Shown here in pieces: positions 1 to 9,325 of a stretch of 64,000 nucleotides of DNA (the stretch's first letter is position 1; the number at the start of each line of letters is the position of its first letter). This DNA comes from Vibrio sp. JC009. Its GTDB lineage: Bacteria; Pseudomonadota; Gammaproteobacteria; Enterobacterales; Vibrionaceae. The stretch lies in contig NZ_CP092106.1 of assembly GCF_029016485.1 (NCBI RefSeq), positions 2,852,001 through 2,916,000 on the forward strand, written 5' to 3'. The notes under the pieces are model-generated. The model searched no databases and was not told the DNA's origin. It saw only the letters and a program-made list of their open reading frames with translations. The position numbers and the translations under genes were made by a program.

Positions 1-1520
1 CCCTGCCACTTCTGGAAGCTTTTTACCCGCGCTTTCATTTCATCATTAAAACGCTTAGTTTCCAGAGCATCTTCTCCCAGCGCTTTCGCCAGTAAGCTGT
101 CCAGCAGAATCACGCTGCTGCCCGAATCCCCCGGTTTTAATGTTCTGGCAATCTTATTCGGCCACAGGCTTGTATACTCTCCCCGCCATAGCTTGCTCAA
201 ATTCTCAGTTGAGATCCGGATCCTCTGCCGGCTATTCAGCAGCTCAACCGAATCAGTATCAACGCGGTAAAGCACGGCGTAGAAAACTTGCCTGTCAGCT
301 TCCAGGGCTAACACCACCGGACGATTGACTTTCAGAATATCGCTGAGCTCACCCTTGCTGGTTTCACAGTAAAAAGGGTGAGAAGGCAGAAGGTTACAGC
401 TGGCATCCAGGACTGATGCATCAATCCCCCACAGATGGTACAAAGTGCGAACAGCTGAGATTTCATTCTCCCTGTAAAAACCGGCAACCTCCTGCTCAAA
501 TGTTGGAGAAGCCACCTCAATCACTAACGGCTCGGAAGATTTTTCCACAACAACAATCGGCTCCGGTTGTTTACCGGTTAACAACTCAGCCTGCTCTCTT
601 ATCTCAGGAGCAAAATAGATCGCAGAGGCTGCAAGTGCGGCCAAAACAGAAGAACCAATAACAACAGGACCCGGTGAACTTTTAGTCTTAGCTGGAGTAA
701 AAGCCCCCGGAGCCTGGAATGAGAGCACATCGTCACAGGCCTTTTCTGCCTGACTGGCCCCCACCGTTTTCTGGTTACTGTAATAGGCATATTGCAACGC
801 CTTATCACAAACCAGGTTAATCAGCCTTGGTACACCCTGAGTTTTACGGGCAATGATTTTCACCGCTTTTTTAGAAAAAAGCTGAACCCGAACTCCGGCT
901 GTTTGGGTGCGGAAATCGATATACTGGGCGATTTCGTTTTCGGTCAGAGGCAACAGGTGATAACGGCCGGTAATTCTCTGGGCAAGCTGCCTTAGTTCCA
1001 CCGTCTGCAGTTTGAGTTGCAACTCTGGCTGACCAATCAGAAGTACTTTAAGCAGTTTCTGATTGTCCGTTTCCAGATTGGTAAGCAGGCGTAGTTGCTC
1101 CAGTACCTGAGCGGAAAGATGCTGAGCTTCGTCAATCAACAGCAGCGTCTGTTTGCCGTTTTCATGATTGGTATACAGATAGCCGGAGATAGCCTGACTA
1201 AGCTGCTTAAGTGAAGCCTGCTCAGGATATTCAATTCCAAACTCATCACAGATGGCTTCCAGCAAATCAGACTCTGAAAAAGTAGGGTTAAGAATCAGCC
1301 CCGCCTCTATTTCATCATCCAGCGAGGCCAGCATAGCTTTGGACACCGTGGTTTTCCCGGTTCCCACTTCTCCGGTCAGCATAGCAAACCCGCCACCTTC
1401 TCCCAGCCCGGCCTGAAGGTGCGTCATCGCCTCACGATGACGTGAACTTAAAAACAGATATCTGGCATTCGGGACGATAGAAAACGGCTGTTCTATAAAG
1501 CCGAAGTAATCTTTGTACAT
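1..1520 (-). CDS. gspA: GspA/ExeA type II secretion ATPase (partial, 3' end outside window)
   Basis: The gene reads leftward from an ATG at 1518-1520 and runs off the window edge, so about 506 N-terminal residues are visible. It resembles ExeA/GspA, the inner-membrane ATPase that with GspB helps assemble the type II secretin through the peptidoglycan. An AAA domain has a Walker A (GEVGTGKT, about residues 50-57) and a Walker B (LLLIDEAQ, about 126-133). A single hydrophobic segment lies at about 284-304, followed by a periplasmic region; family members often end in a peptidoglycan-binding domain, which would lie outside the window. Sharing its upstream region with divergent cca is, as I recall, a typical Vibrio arrangement. 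MshM-like ATPases share the N-terminal domain, but the transmembrane and periplasmic part favours GspA. Confidence 0.85.
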   Translation of the reverse strand, partial: MYKDYFGFIEQPFSIVPNARYLFLSSRHREAMTHLQAGLGEGGGFAMLTGEVGTGKTTVSKAMLASLDDEIEAGLILNPTFSESDLLEAICDEFGIEYPEQASLKQLSQAISGYLYTNHENGKQTLLLIDEAQHLSAQVLEQLRLLTNLETDNQKLLKVLLIGQPELQLKLQTVELRQLAQRITGRYHLLPLTENEIAQYIDFRTQTAGVRVQLFSKKAVKIIARKTQGVPRLINLVCDKALQYAYYSNQKTVGASQAEKACDDVLSFQAPGAFTPAKTKSSPGPVVIGSSVLAALAASAIYFAPEIREQAELLTGKQPEPIVVVEKSSEPLVIEVASPTFEQEVAGFYRENEISAVRTLYHLWGIDASVLDASCNLLPSHPFYCETSKGELSDILKVNRPVVLALEADRQVFYAVLYRVDTDSVELLNSRQRIRISTENLSKLWRGEYTSLWPNKIARTLKPGDSGSSVILLDSLLAKALGEDALETKRFNDEMKARVKSFQKWQ

Positions 1521-1613
1521 TTCTCAACACCTATATTTATCGCTAAGCAAAAGTACCACCGGCTGATAGAATGTAAATATCTTTAATCTTATTTTCTCAG
1601 CCCGGAGTGCAAA

Positions 1614-2834
1614 TTGCAGATTTATTTAGTTGGTGGAGCGGTCAGAGACCAGCTATTGGGAATAAAAAGCCACGATAAAGACTGGATGGTCGTTGGCTCG
1701 ACACCAGAGCAAATGCTGGAACTCGGTTATCAGGCGGTTGGTAAAGACTTCCCGGTTTTTCTGCACCCTAAAACCAAACAGGAATACGCACTGGCAAGAA
1801 CGGAAAGAAAAACCGCTGCGGGTTATACCGGATTTGAGTGTCACTTCTCTCAGGACGTAACTCTTGAAGAAGATCTGATTCGCCGGGATCTCACCATCAA
1901 CGCCATGGCGATGGATGAAAACGGTAAGCTATATGATCCTTACAGAGGAAAGCAGGATCTGGATGAGCGTATCCTAAGGCATGTTTCCGATGCTTTTGTC
2001 GAAGATCCTCTGCGAGTACTCAGAGTTGCCCGCTTTGCCGCTAAACTTGCTCACCTTGGTTTTTCCATTGCACCGGAAACTATTTCTCTGATGAAGCAGA
2101 TAGTTGACTCGGGCGAACTGGAACACCTGACCGCAGAAAGAGTCTGGCAGGAGTGGCACAAGTCCCTGCTTACGGAAAACCCGCAAACCTTCCTTTCGGT
2201 TTTAAAAGAGTGCGGTGCGCTGAAAGTCGTACTTCCGGAAATCGAACAGTTATTTGGTGTCCCTCAGACTAAAAAGTGGCACCCTGAAATTGATACCGGC
2301 ATTCACACTCTGATGGTTGCCAGACAAGCCGCAAAGCTTAGCGACTCTCCGCTGATCAGATTCGCCGCTCAGACGCATGATCTTGGCAAAGGTGTTACTC
2401 CAAAAGAAGAGTGGCCAAGCCATAAAATGCATGAGTCCCGTGGCCTGCCCCTAATCAAAGCTCTTTGTGAACGGGTACGGGCTCCAAATGACTACAAAGA
2501 ACTGGCTCTGGCTGTCTGTGCACAGCACTCAAATGTACACAGAGCCGAAGAGCTCCGCCCTGCAACTTTCCTTAAGATCTTCAATAAACTGGATGTATGG
2601 AGAAAACCGGAAAAGCTTGAGCAGGTGCTTCTCTGTTGCCTTGCTGACCACCGTGGCAGAAAAGGACTGGAATCCCAACCATACCCGCAGAAAGAACTAT
2701 TTGAAAAAGCATTTGAAGCCGCTCTTTCGGTGGATGTTCAGGATGTTATTTCGGATGGGTTTAAGGGGAAAGGGATTCGGGATGAGATGGAGAGGAGGCG
2801 GCTGTCGGCTGTCAGCTTTCAGCTTTCAGGGTAA
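1614..2834 (+). CDS. cca: CCA-adding tRNA nucleotidyltransferase
   Basis: Adds or repairs the 3' CCA end of tRNAs using CTP and ATP. At 406 residues it matches the length of the multifunctional gammaproteobacterial enzyme, which also carries an HD phosphohydrolase domain. The N-terminus YLVGGAVRDQLLG is the classic nucleotidyltransferase signature, and THDLGKG near residues 257-263 is the HD motif. The start is TTG, preceded by GGAG at 1604-1607; it gives the expected family N-terminus. The last dozen codons are built from degenerate heptamers (2799-2831: units like GCTGTCA and GCTTTCA), so the C-terminus appears to have been invaded by repeat sequence of the kind found at other gene ends here. 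Confidence 0.97.
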   Translation: MQIYLVGGAVRDQLLGIKSHDKDWMVVGSTPEQMLELGYQAVGKDFPVFLHPKTKQEYALARTERKTAAGYTGFECHFSQDVTLEEDLIRRDLTINAMAMDENGKLYDPYRGKQDLDERILRHVSDAFVEDPLRVLRVARFAAKLAHLGFSIAPETISLMKQIVDSGELEHLTAERVWQEWHKSLLTENPQTFLSVLKECGALKVVLPEIEQLFGVPQTKKWHPEIDTGIHTLMVARQAAKLSDSPLIRFAAQTHDLGKGVTPKEEWPSHKMHESRGLPLIKALCERVRAPNDYKELALAVCAQHSNVHRAEELRPATFLKIFNKLDVWRKPEKLEQVLLCCLADHRGRKGLESQPYPQKELFEKAFEAALSVDVQDVISDGFKGKGIRDEMERRRLSAVSFQLSG

Positions 2835-2843
2835 ATATTTTTC

Positions 2844-2937
2844 GGCCCTGGGCCCTGGGACGGGCTGCGCCCTACTGGTGCCTGGGTTCAAAAAACATCT
2901 ACTTTCCCAGGGCCCAGAAACCCAGGGCCCAGGGCCT
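2844..2937. repeat. GGCCCTGGGA inverted-repeat element at cca/uppP convergent junction
   Basis: The left arm at 2844-2860 is two units of GGCCCTGGG; the reverse complement appears twice on the right (2904-2917 and 2919-2935). A GGGC-TGC-GCCC mini-hairpin sits at 2862-2872. Almost the same arms recur after ridA at 47638-47718. There is no ordinary T-tailed terminator here, so the element may serve as a bidirectional terminator. Confidence 0.8.
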
Positions 2938-2942
2938 ACGAC

Positions 2943-3746
2943 TTAACTACCCATCATAAACACAACCAACCCAACCCCAAGAATTACCCGGTAAATCACA
3001 AACGGCATCATCCCCATCCTTGAGATGATCTTAAGGAAGAAATGGATACACAGGTACGCACTGATAAACGAAGTCACAATACCTGTCAGTAGGAAGCCCA
3101 CATGAACAGGCTCGGTTCCGGTGACCAGTTTTAGACCCAGGTAGCTTCCAGCAAGGGCGATAATTGGAATCGACATCAGGAATGAGAAGCGCGCAGCTGC
3201 TTCTCGGTTAAAGCCTAAATATAAAGCGGCTGTAATCGTTGCGCCTGAGCGGGATGTTCCCGGAATCATAGCCAGAGCCTGAGCAACACCGATAAACAGT
3301 GACTTTTTCCAATCAGCGGCATATTCATCATCGCTCAGAGAAGAGTTTTTATCTGCCCACCAGAGTAAGTAAGCAAAGATAAGCGTTGTTGCTGCGATAA
3401 CCCAGGCACTTCGCAGATAAAGTTCAATAATGTCCTTCATCAGCAAGCCGAAAACGCAGGCAGGTATGGTTGCCAGAACAATCATCCAGGCCAGCTTTGA
3501 CTCTTTGTCCCTGCGCCCTTTAAAGACAGAGCCTATCAAAGCAGCAAACAGGGTGACCACCTCTTTTCTGAAATAGATCACCACCGCCGCCAGAGTCCCG
3601 ACATGAACAGCGACATCAAAAGCCAGTCCCTGATCTTCCCAGCCCAGAATCTGTGAAGGCAGGATCAGGTGCGCTGAACTGGAGATTGGAAGAAATTCCG
3701 TCAAGCCCTGAATAAGAGCAAGAATAAAAGCCTCAAAGTAACTCAT
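2943..3746 (-). CDS. uppP: Undecaprenyl-diphosphatase UppP (BacA)
   Basis: Dephosphorylates undecaprenyl pyrophosphate at the inner membrane, recycling the lipid carrier for peptidoglycan and O-antigen synthesis; excess activity gives bacitracin resistance. The 267-residue protein is strongly hydrophobic with many membrane segments. It shows both family signatures: the N-terminal [15 protein letters not shown] motif (residues 14-28) and PGTSRSGAT near residues 162-170, which contribute the catalytic Glu, Ser and Arg residues. It lies 13 nt downstream of folK on the same strand and may be co-transcribed with folB-folK. Confidence 0.96.
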   Translation of the reverse strand: MSYFEAFILALIQGLTEFLPISSSAHLILPSQILGWEDQGLAFDVAVHVGTLAAVVIYFRKEVVTLFAALIGSVFKGRRDKESKLAWMIVLATIPACVFGLLMKDIIELYLRSAWVIAATTLIFAYLLWWADKNSSLSDDEYAADWKKSLFIGVAQALAMIPGTSRSGATITAALYLGFNREAAARFSFLMSIPIIALAGSYLGLKLVTGTEPVHVGFLLTGIVTSFISAYLCIHFFLKIISRMGMMPFVIYRVILGVGLVVFMMGS

Positions 3747-3759
3747 TGTAAATCCATTA

Positions 3760-4242
3760 TTATTGTTTTAGATCCACTGTTTTCAGGGATTCTAGTCCTT
3801 CCATTTGCTCCCGGATTTCTCTGATAGCGGTATCAGTTCCCGGAATAACAAGATCCGGAGCCAACTCGTATAGTGGCTGGGTAACAAACGGATATTTATA
3901 GATATCTTCTCTCGGGATCACCGGAGATTCCGAAGATATCTGGTCGCCGAATAAAATGATATCCAGATCGAGTGTCCGATCCTGATATTTGCGGGCATTC
4001 GCTTCTCTGCCCCATTTCAGCTCTATATTACGCAGGTAGTGTGAAAAATCCGTTAACGTCAGGTTTGTATTCAGTTCAATGACAAAGTTATAGAAGTCGT
4101 TGCTGTCAAAACCGATTGCTTCGCATTCGTATATTGCCGACACCCGTAAGTCACTATCCAGTGCAGAGAGCTCTTCAATCGCTGCCCGGCAGTGCTTTTC
4201 TCTGTCTATGTTTGTTCCTGCACCGACATAGACAAGTGTCAT
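3760..4242 (-). CDS. folK: 2-amino-4-hydroxy-6-hydroxymethyldihydropteridine diphosphokinase
   Basis: Pyrophosphorylates 6-hydroxymethyl-dihydropterin with ATP in cytoplasmic folate synthesis. The 160-residue length is normal, and the family signature [11 protein letters not shown] (about residues 87-97) with its conserved Asp pair is intact. The start codon overlaps the folB stop in an ATGA arrangement at 4239-4242, so the two folate genes are translationally coupled. The N-terminus (LVYVGAGTN) is slightly divergent from the usual YxxLGSN start. Many gammaproteobacteria keep a second folK with folP-like genes elsewhere; this copy is the folB-linked type. Confidence 0.92.
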   Translation of the reverse strand: MTLVYVGAGTNIDREKHCRAAIEELSALDSDLRVSAIYECEAIGFDSNDFYNFVIELNTNLTLTDFSHYLRNIELKWGREANARKYQDRTLDLDIILFGDQISSESPVIPREDIYKYPFVTQPLYELAPDLVIPGTDTAIREIREQMEGLESLKTVDLKQ

Positions 4243-4595
4243 GCAACGCCTCTTTCAATAATGACGCCCACCCCTTTAGCCTGAGGTACTGCACCCGGCT
4301 TAGTCAGGCGAATCTTAATCCATGGCACGGAAAAACGGCTCATCACTAACTCTGCCACTTCTTCAGCCACTCTTTCTACCAATTCAAAGCGTCCGCCTTC
4401 AATATGATTAAGAACCGCTTCACTCACTGCTGCATAATCAAGAGCGTCGGCTACGTTATCACTTTTTCCCGCAGGACGGTTATCATGAGCCATCTCAATA
4501 TCGAGAATCAGCTTCTGTTTAATCGTTTTTTCCCAATCGTATACACCGATTGTGGTAATAACTTCCAGTTGTTCTATAAATACTTTATCCAGCAA
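4239..4595 (-). CDS. folB: Dihydroneopterin aldolase
   Basis: Converts 7,8-dihydroneopterin to 6-hydroxymethyl-dihydropterin plus glycolaldehyde, the step before FolK. The 118-residue protein has the standard N-terminus (DKVFIEQLEVITTIGVYDWE) with the conserved Tyr/Glu region, and the KPGAVPQAKGVGVIIERG C-terminus containing the lysine characteristic of the family. It is divergent from plsY and overlaps folK by 4 nt. Separate folB and plsY promoters must fit into the 108-nt gap at 4596-4703; I did not identify them with confidence. Confidence 0.95.
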   Translation of the reverse strand: MLDKVFIEQLEVITTIGVYDWEKTIKQKLILDIEMAHDNRPAGKSDNVADALDYAAVSEAVLNHIEGGRFELVERVAEEVAELVMSRFSVPWIKIRLTKPGAVPQAKGVGVIIERGVA

Positions 4596-4703
4596 GAGGT
4601 TACTCCTTCATTTTAAAGAGGTCGGATACCAATAGACGTTAAAACAACGTATTATCCCACAATATCTCTGGCTATTACCAATTTCATTGCCCAAGGAACA
4701 GTT

Positions 4704-5291
4704 ATGACGCCAATTGCACTGACAATGATCATCGCAGCCTATCTGTTAGGCTCGATCTCCAGTGCAGTTTTAATATGCCGTCTGTTCAGGCTTCCGGATC
4801 CGCGAACTTCCGGATCTCATAACCCCGGTGCAACCAATGTTCTCCGGCTTGGAGGCAAAGTGCCTGCCGCGCTGGTGCTGCTGTGCGATATGTTAAAAGG
4901 GACAATACCTGTCTGGTCCAGCTACTTTATGGGTATAGAACCTCTGGTTTTAGGCATCATAGGCATCTCAGCCTGTCTTGGACATATCTATCCAATTTTC
5001 TTTCATTTCAGAGGCGGAAAAGGCGTGGCAACCGCTATTGGTGCCATTGCTCCGATAGGCTGGGATATTACAGGGTTTCTAGTAGTCACCTGGCTGACCA
5101 TCGCGGTTGTCACTCGCTATTCCTCAGCGGCCGCCATAATTACCTCTCTTCTGGCTCCTTTCTATACCTGGATAGTTAAGCCTCTTTATACCCTACCGGT
5201 TGCGTTGCTCTGTTGTCTGATTATTTTCAGGCATCATGAGAATATTAAGAGGTTGATTGAGGGGACGGAACCTAAGGTGGGGAATAGGTAG
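4704..5291 (+). CDS. plsY: Glycerol-3-phosphate acyltransferase PlsY
   Basis: An inner-membrane acyltransferase that moves an acyl group from acyl-phosphate to glycerol-3-phosphate, opening phospholipid synthesis. The 195-residue, multi-spanning protein carries the three PlsY motifs: [16 protein letters not shown] (about 36-51, glycerol-phosphate loop), the [18 protein letters not shown] block (about 94-111) and a C-terminal [17 protein letters not shown] at 4694-4698 precedes the ATG. The stop codon is followed after 2 nt by a 12-copy heptamer array, and the gene converges on tsaD. Confidence 0.95.
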   Translation: MTPIALTMIIAAYLLGSISSAVLICRLFRLPDPRTSGSHNPGATNVLRLGGKVPAALVLLCDMLKGTIPVWSSYFMGIEPLVLGIIGISACLGHIYPIFFHFRGGKGVATAIGAIAPIGWDITGFLVVTWLTIAVVTRYSSAAAIITSLLAPFYTWIVKPLYTLPVALLCCLIIFRHHENIKRLIEGTEPKVGNR

Positions 5292-5293
5292 AA

Positions 5294-5461
5294 GGGCTAT
5301 GGGCTATGGGCTATGGGCTATGGGCTATGGGCTATGGGCTATGGGCTATGGGCTATGGGCTATGGGCTATGGGCTATGCAAGATTCGAATCGAATACGCA
5401 TGGTGTCAAGCTTTTCCCTATAGCCTAATCACCTCATAGCCCATCAGGGCAAAGCCCATCC
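5294..5461. repeat. 12x GGGCTAT tandem array with right-hand inverted arm
   Basis: There are twelve perfect copies of GGGCTAT at 5294-5377, starting two nucleotides after the plsY stop. The facing arm at 5413-5461 contains complementary pieces (CCCTATAGCC, CATAGCCC) and the GGGC-AAA-GCCC mini-hairpin at 5447-5457, ending right at the tsaD stop. The same architecture, with an octamer, occurs at 62571-62717. A 60-residue ORF across the array is an artefact of the repeat. Confidence 0.9.
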
Positions 5462-5462
5462 C

Positions 5463-6479
5463 TTATTTTATTGATTCCAGTTGATCAATCGGCCACCTAG
5501 GCTTAGCTTCAACCGACAAATCCGACACTTCCCCGTTCTTCAACCGTTGCATGCCCGCATAGGCGATCATCGCACCGTTATCAGTACAGAACTCCGTTCT
5601 CGGGTAATAGACTTCGCCTTTACGCTTTTTCGCCAGTGCTTCCAGTTCAGCACGCAGCTGTTTGTTGGCACTTACGCCGCCGGCGATAACAATGCGGTTC
5701 ATTCCGGTTTGTTCCAGTGCGCGCTTACACTTGATTGCCAGTGTGGCGCATACCGCTTCCTGGAAGGCATAAGCGATATCTGCGCGGGTCTGGTCGTCAT
5801 TGTCGTTTGCTGCAATGGTATTTGCAGCAAAGGTTTTAAGGCCGGAGAAACTCATATCCAACCCCGGACGGTCGGTCATCGGGCGTGGAAATTTAAAACG
5901 ACCCGGAGTGCCTTTTTCTGCCAGTCTGGAGAGCAGAGGTCCGCCCGGATAGTCCAGCCCCATCAGCTTCGCCGTCTTATCAAAAGCTTCACCAGCGGCA
6001 TCATCAATGGATTCACCAAGAATCTTGTATTCGCCAATACCCTTCACTTCCACAATCATAGTATGACCACCGGAAACCAGCAGAGCGATAAAAGGAAATG
6101 GCGGTGGGTTATCTTCCAGCATAGGAGCAAGAAGGTGCCCTTCCATATGGTGAACAGCAACCGCAGGAACATCCCATGCGTAAGCGATACTGCGTCCGAT
6201 AGTGGCACCAACAAGCAGTGCACCAACAAGACCCGGGCCTGCAGTATAAGCCACACCATCAAAGTCTGCTGGCGTTAAGCCTGAATCTTTCAATGCCTCT
6301 TTAATCAGTGGAATAGTCTTCTTCACATGATCCCGTGAAGCAAGCTCAGGCACCACACCGCCGTAATCTGCATGGAGTTTTACCTGACTATAAAGCTTGT
6401 GAGACACCAGTCCCTTCTCGTCATCATAAATTGCTATACCTGTTTCATCACAGGAGGTTTCGATACCTAAAATGCGCAT
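5463..6479 (-). CDS. tsaD: tRNA N6-adenosine threonylcarbamoyltransferase TsaD
   Basis: The catalytic subunit that transfers threonylcarbamoyl from TC-AMP to A37 of ANN-decoding tRNAs, working with TsaB and TsaE. The 338-residue protein has the ASKHA fold signatures: ETSCDETG near the N-terminus, the metal-binding HMEGH (about residues 111-115), SGGHT (about 136-140) and the C-terminal [11 protein letters not shown]. The product acts on the tRNA-Ile(CAU) encoded 5 kb away as on all ANN-decoding tRNAs. It is divergent from rpsU; a tsaD-rpsU divergence is common in gammaproteobacteria. Confidence 0.97.
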   Translation of the reverse strand: MRILGIETSCDETGIAIYDDEKGLVSHKLYSQVKLHADYGGVVPELASRDHVKKTIPLIKEALKDSGLTPADFDGVAYTAGPGLVGALLVGATIGRSIAYAWDVPAVAVHHMEGHLLAPMLEDNPPPFPFIALLVSGGHTMIVEVKGIGEYKILGESIDDAAGEAFDKTAKLMGLDYPGGPLLSRLAEKGTPGRFKFPRPMTDRPGLDMSFSGLKTFAANTIAANDNDDQTRADIAYAFQEAVCATLAIKCKRALEQTGMNRIVIAGGVSANKQLRAELEALAKKRKGEVYYPRTEFCTDNGAMIAYAGMQRLKNGEVSDLSVEAKPRWPIDQLESIK

Positions 6480-6560
6480 AATTTTCTCAGCACGTCTTTC
6501 TCAGAAAATAAAATTGGCGCAATATTACCTAATTCCACAAATTTTGACCACGATAAAGCT

Positions 6561-6589
6561 TTACAAAGGGCTATCGATCGGATTAAAAT
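6561..6589 (+). promoter_or_regulatory. Candidate sigma-70 promoter for rpsU-yqeY-dnaG
   Basis: TTACAA at 6561-6566, a 17-nt spacer and TAAAAT at 6584-6589 fit sigma-70 spacing (4 of 6 and 5 of 6 matches). It lies about 100 nt upstream of rpsU in the gap divergent from tsaD. The assignment is by consensus only. Confidence 0.5.
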
Positions 6590-6687
6590 TCGGCACCATT
6601 TTTGATCAAGCTGGTTAAGTACCGTTCAATAGCGATACGGTTACAAAGGAACCAGCGTTAACGAATAACCCCTGAGGTGAAAGGCAT

Positions 6688-6903
6688 ATGCCAGTAGTTA
6701 AAGTACGTGAAAACGAACCGTTCGACGTTGCACTACGTCGTTTCAAGCGCTCTTGCGAAAAAGCAGGTATCCTATCTGAAGTACGTCGTCGCGAGCACTA
6801 TGAAAAACCAACAACAGTTCGCAAACGCGCTAAAGCAGCTGCTCAGAAGCGTCACGCTAAGAAGCTAGCTCGCGAAAACGCACGTCGCGTTCGCCTGTAC
6901 TAA
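6688..6903 (+). CDS. rpsU: 30S ribosomal protein S21
   Basis: A small-subunit ribosomal protein needed for initiation with native mRNAs. The 71-residue, very basic product ([20 protein letters not shown]) is typical. GAGGTGA at 6673-6679 gives an exceptionally strong ribosome binding site 8 nt before the ATG. It is the first gene of the macromolecular synthesis cluster, which links ribosome, primase and sigma-70 expression; codon use is visibly that of a highly expressed gene. Confidence 0.98.
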
Positions 6904-6929
6904 TAACTAAGTCCACAAGGAATTTAGTT

Positions 6930-7373
6930 ATGGCTCTGATTGACCAACTCAAAGAAGAGCAAAAAGCTGCGATGAAAGCCAAGGACAAAGCTCGCCTTGG
7001 CACTATTCGTTTAGCCCTTTCAGCAATTAAGCAACGTGAAGTTGACGAGAAGATCACTCTGACCGACGACGATATCATTGCCGTGCTGACTAAAATGGTT
7101 AAACAGCGTCGCGACTCTGTTACGCAGTTTGAATCTGCAGGTCGCCAAGACCTTGCCGATGCTGAGAAAGCAGAAATTACCGTACTTGAGGAATTTATGC
7201 CTCAACCGCTTAGCGAAGAAGAAGTAGCTGCACTTATTGAAGCTGCAATTACTGATTCCGGCGCTGCGGGCATGCAAGACATGGGTAAAGTAATGGGCGT
7301 TCTTAAGCCACAGATTCAGGGCCGTGCAGATATGGGTAAAGTGAGCGGTTTAGTTCGCGCTAAGCTTGCTTAA
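6930..7373 (+). CDS. yqeY: GatB/YqeY domain protein
   Basis: A 147-residue protein of the GatB/YqeY family, related to the tail domain of the Asp/Glu-tRNA amidotransferase subunit B; the precise role of the stand-alone protein is not settled. The N-terminus ALIDQLKEEQKAAMKAKDKARLGTIRLALSAIK and the C-terminal GxVMGxLKPxxxGRADxGxV pattern are family-typical. It lies 26 nt after rpsU with its own AAGGA SD, and 96 nt before dnaG, separated from it by a strong hairpin. Insertion of yqeY between rpsU and dnaG is common in Vibrionaceae and pseudomonads. Confidence 0.93.
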   Translation: MALIDQLKEEQKAAMKAKDKARLGTIRLALSAIKQREVDEKITLTDDDIIAVLTKMVKQRRDSVTQFESAGRQDLADAEKAEITVLEEFMPQPLSEEEVAALIEAAITDSGAAGMQDMGKVMGVLKPQIQGRADMGKVSGLVRAKLA

Positions 7374-7392
7374 AACCCGACCCAAGTTATAG

Positions 7393-7427
7393 CAAGCCGT
7401 GCTATCCTTTTTGGAGTGCACGGCTTG
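7393..7427 (+). promoter_or_regulatory. 10-bp hairpin between yqeY and dnaG
   Basis: CAAGCCGTGC (7393-7402) pairs perfectly with GCACGGCTTG (7418-7427) over a 15-nt loop. No T-run follows, so it is more likely an RNA-processing or partial-termination structure than a full terminator. In E. coli the rpsU-dnaG gap also carries a terminator and an RNase E site that keep primase levels low; an equivalent role here is inference. Confidence 0.6.
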
Positions 7428-7469
7428 TTCGTATCCGTTCCCTATTTATTGATTCAGTAATCAGGACTT

Positions 7470-9227
7470 ATGGCAGGACACATCCCACGCAGTTTTATTG
7501 ATGACCTACTCGCCCGGGTGGATGTTGTTGATATTGTTGATGCCAGAGTAAAACTGAAGAAAAAGGGAAAAAACTACAGCGCTTGCTGCCCCTTCCACAA
7601 CGAAAAAACTCCCTCTTTTTCCGTCAGTCAGGAAAAACAGTTCTATCACTGCTTTGGCTGTGGTGCGCATGGTAATGCCATCGACTTCCTGATGGAGTTC
7701 GACCGCCTTGAATTTGTTGAAGCTATTGAAGAGCTGGCTTCTGGTTTAGGGCTGGAAGTACCAAGGGAACAAAGAAGCGGCGGAAAATTTAGCAATACTC
7801 CCCCAACCAATACTCAGGAAAAGCGCAGCCTTTATGAGTTACTGGAGAGCATTGCTAAGTTTTACCGTTCCCAGCTAAAAGTCAGCGCCAATAAGCACGC
7901 GATTGATTATCTGAAAGAGCGTGGCCTCTCCGGAGAAATCGTCCAGAAATTTGGCATTGGCTTTGTTGCCGATGAATGGGATCTGGTCAGAAAGAACTTC
8001 GGTCAGCAAAAAGCCACACAGGATATGCTGGTTACCGGCGGTATGCTTATCGAAAATGATAAAGGCAACCGTTACGACCGCTTCCGCGGCCGGGTAATGT
8101 TCCCAATCCGTGACCGGCGTGGCCGGGTTATCGGCTTTGGTGGTCGTGTTATCGGAGACGGCACACCTAAGTACCTGAACTCACCGGAGACCCCTGTCTT
8201 CCACAAAGGTAAAGAGCTGTACGGCCTTTACGAAGTACTTCAGGCCTATAAAGAGCCACCACAGGTTCTGGTGGTTGAAGGCTATATGGACGTGGTTGCT
8301 CTGGCTCAGTATGGCGTCGACTATGCCGTTGCTTCACTGGGCACTTCGACAACCGGTGACCATCTGCAGATGCTGTTCAGACAGACAAGCACAGTTGTCT
8401 GCTGCTATGACGGCGACAGAGCCGGCCGTGAAGCAGCCTGGCGCGCACTGGAAAATGCCCTGGGCTACCTGAAGAGCGGCAACGTTCTCAAGTTCCTTTT
8501 CCTGCCTGACGGAGAAGACCCGGACAGCTTTATCAGAAAATTTGGTAAAGAAGCCTTTGAAGAGAAGATGCAGCAGGCTACGCCGCTGTCAGAATACTTT
8601 TTTACCAACCTGACAGATCAGGTCAAAGTCGGTGTTGCCAGCAACGAAGGCAAAGCTGCGCTGGAAGCACTGGCAAAACCTCTGATAGAGAAGGTGCCGG
8701 ATGAGCACCTTCAGGCCCAGCTATTTAAGCTGTTGGGACAAAAAACAGGCAACTTTCTCGAACACCAGATACAGAGAAGAAAGCCGGTAAATACACAGCC
8801 TCAGCCACATAAAGAGATAAAAAGAACCCCGATGAGGGAGGTGATTGCGCTGTTGGTACAAAACCCGGCTTACTCAGAATTGATACCGGATCTAACTAGT
8901 GTTCGCGAAATTCCCATTCCGGGACTAAGTTTATTATTTGATGTGGTTGATAAATGCATAGCAAATCCCCATATCAACACAGGCCAGTTACTAGAGCACT
9001 GGCGCAATGACAAAAATGAAAGTTTGCTCTCTCGCCTTGCCGCATGGGAAATCCCTCTGCAAGACGATGATAATGAACAAGATATATTCCTGGATGCATT
9101 GGATAAAATAATATCCCAGTGCATTGAAAAGCAGATTGAGTCTTTACAAGCGAAAGAGAGAAGTGTCGGTTTATCAACCGAAGAAAAACGGGAGCTGCTA
9201 GCTTTGATGCTAGACTTAAAAGCGTAA
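7470..9227 (+). CDS. dnaG: DNA primase DnaG
   Basis: Synthesises RNA primers for chromosome replication in complex with DnaB helicase. The 585-residue length is standard. An N-terminal CHC2 zinc finger is present (CCPFHNEKTPSF and CFGCGAHG, about residues 39-67), then the core with a TOPRIM domain (LVVEGYMDVVALAQYG from about residue 268, and CYDGDRAGR around 312) carrying the catalytic Glu and DxD residues, and a C-terminal helical DnaB-interaction domain. The leader has the hairpin at 7393-7427. The ATG at 7470 lacks a strong SD (AGGAC at 7462-7466), consistent with low expression. Confidence 0.97.
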   Translation: MAGHIPRSFIDDLLARVDVVDIVDARVKLKKKGKNYSACCPFHNEKTPSFSVSQEKQFYHCFGCGAHGNAIDFLMEFDRLEFVEAIEELASGLGLEVPREQRSGGKFSNTPPTNTQEKRSLYELLESIAKFYRSQLKVSANKHAIDYLKERGLSGEIVQKFGIGFVADEWDLVRKNFGQQKATQDMLVTGGMLIENDKGNRYDRFRGRVMFPIRDRRGRVIGFGGRVIGDGTPKYLNSPETPVFHKGKELYGLYEVLQAYKEPPQVLVVEGYMDVVALAQYGVDYAVASLGTSTTGDHLQMLFRQTSTVVCCYDGDRAGREAAWRALENALGYLKSGNVLKFLFLPDGEDPDSFIRKFGKEAFEEKMQQATPLSEYFFTNLTDQVKVGVASNEGKAALEALAKPLIEKVPDEHLQAQLFKLLGQKTGNFLEHQIQRRKPVNTQPQPHKEIKRTPMREVIALLVQNPAYSELIPDLTSVREIPIPGLSLLFDVVDKCIANPHINTGQLLEHWRNDKNESLLSRLAAWEIPLQDDDNEQDIFLDALDKIISQCIEKQIESLQAKERSVGLSTEEKRELLALMLDLKA

Positions 9228-9237
9228 CCCTTATTCG

Positions 9238-9266
9238 TAGATAAAAGTTAATCAGTTTGTTATAAT
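9238..9266 (+). promoter_or_regulatory. Candidate internal promoter for rpoD
   Basis: TAGATA at 9238-9243 (4 of 6 matches), a 17-nt spacer and a perfect TATAAT at 9261-9266 lie 60 nt upstream of the rpoD ATG, just after the dnaG stop. A separate rpoD promoter would let sigma-70 levels differ from primase levels. Confidence 0.5.
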
Positions 9267-9325
9267 TAGCGGTTTGCGTTTCGCATACTTACACCATCAC
9301 TCAAACCAGAAGTTGGGTATCGTCT

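Noticed and set aside
5294..5377. CRISPR-like regular repeat array
   Set aside because: Units are contiguous heptamers without spacers, and no cas gene is present.
5257..5439. 60-residue ORF across the GGGCTAT array, and 11058-11255 ORF ending in YQLSA repeats
   Set aside because: The reading frames exist because heptamer repeats cycle through three codon frames without stops; they overlap plsY or rpoD and have no SD.
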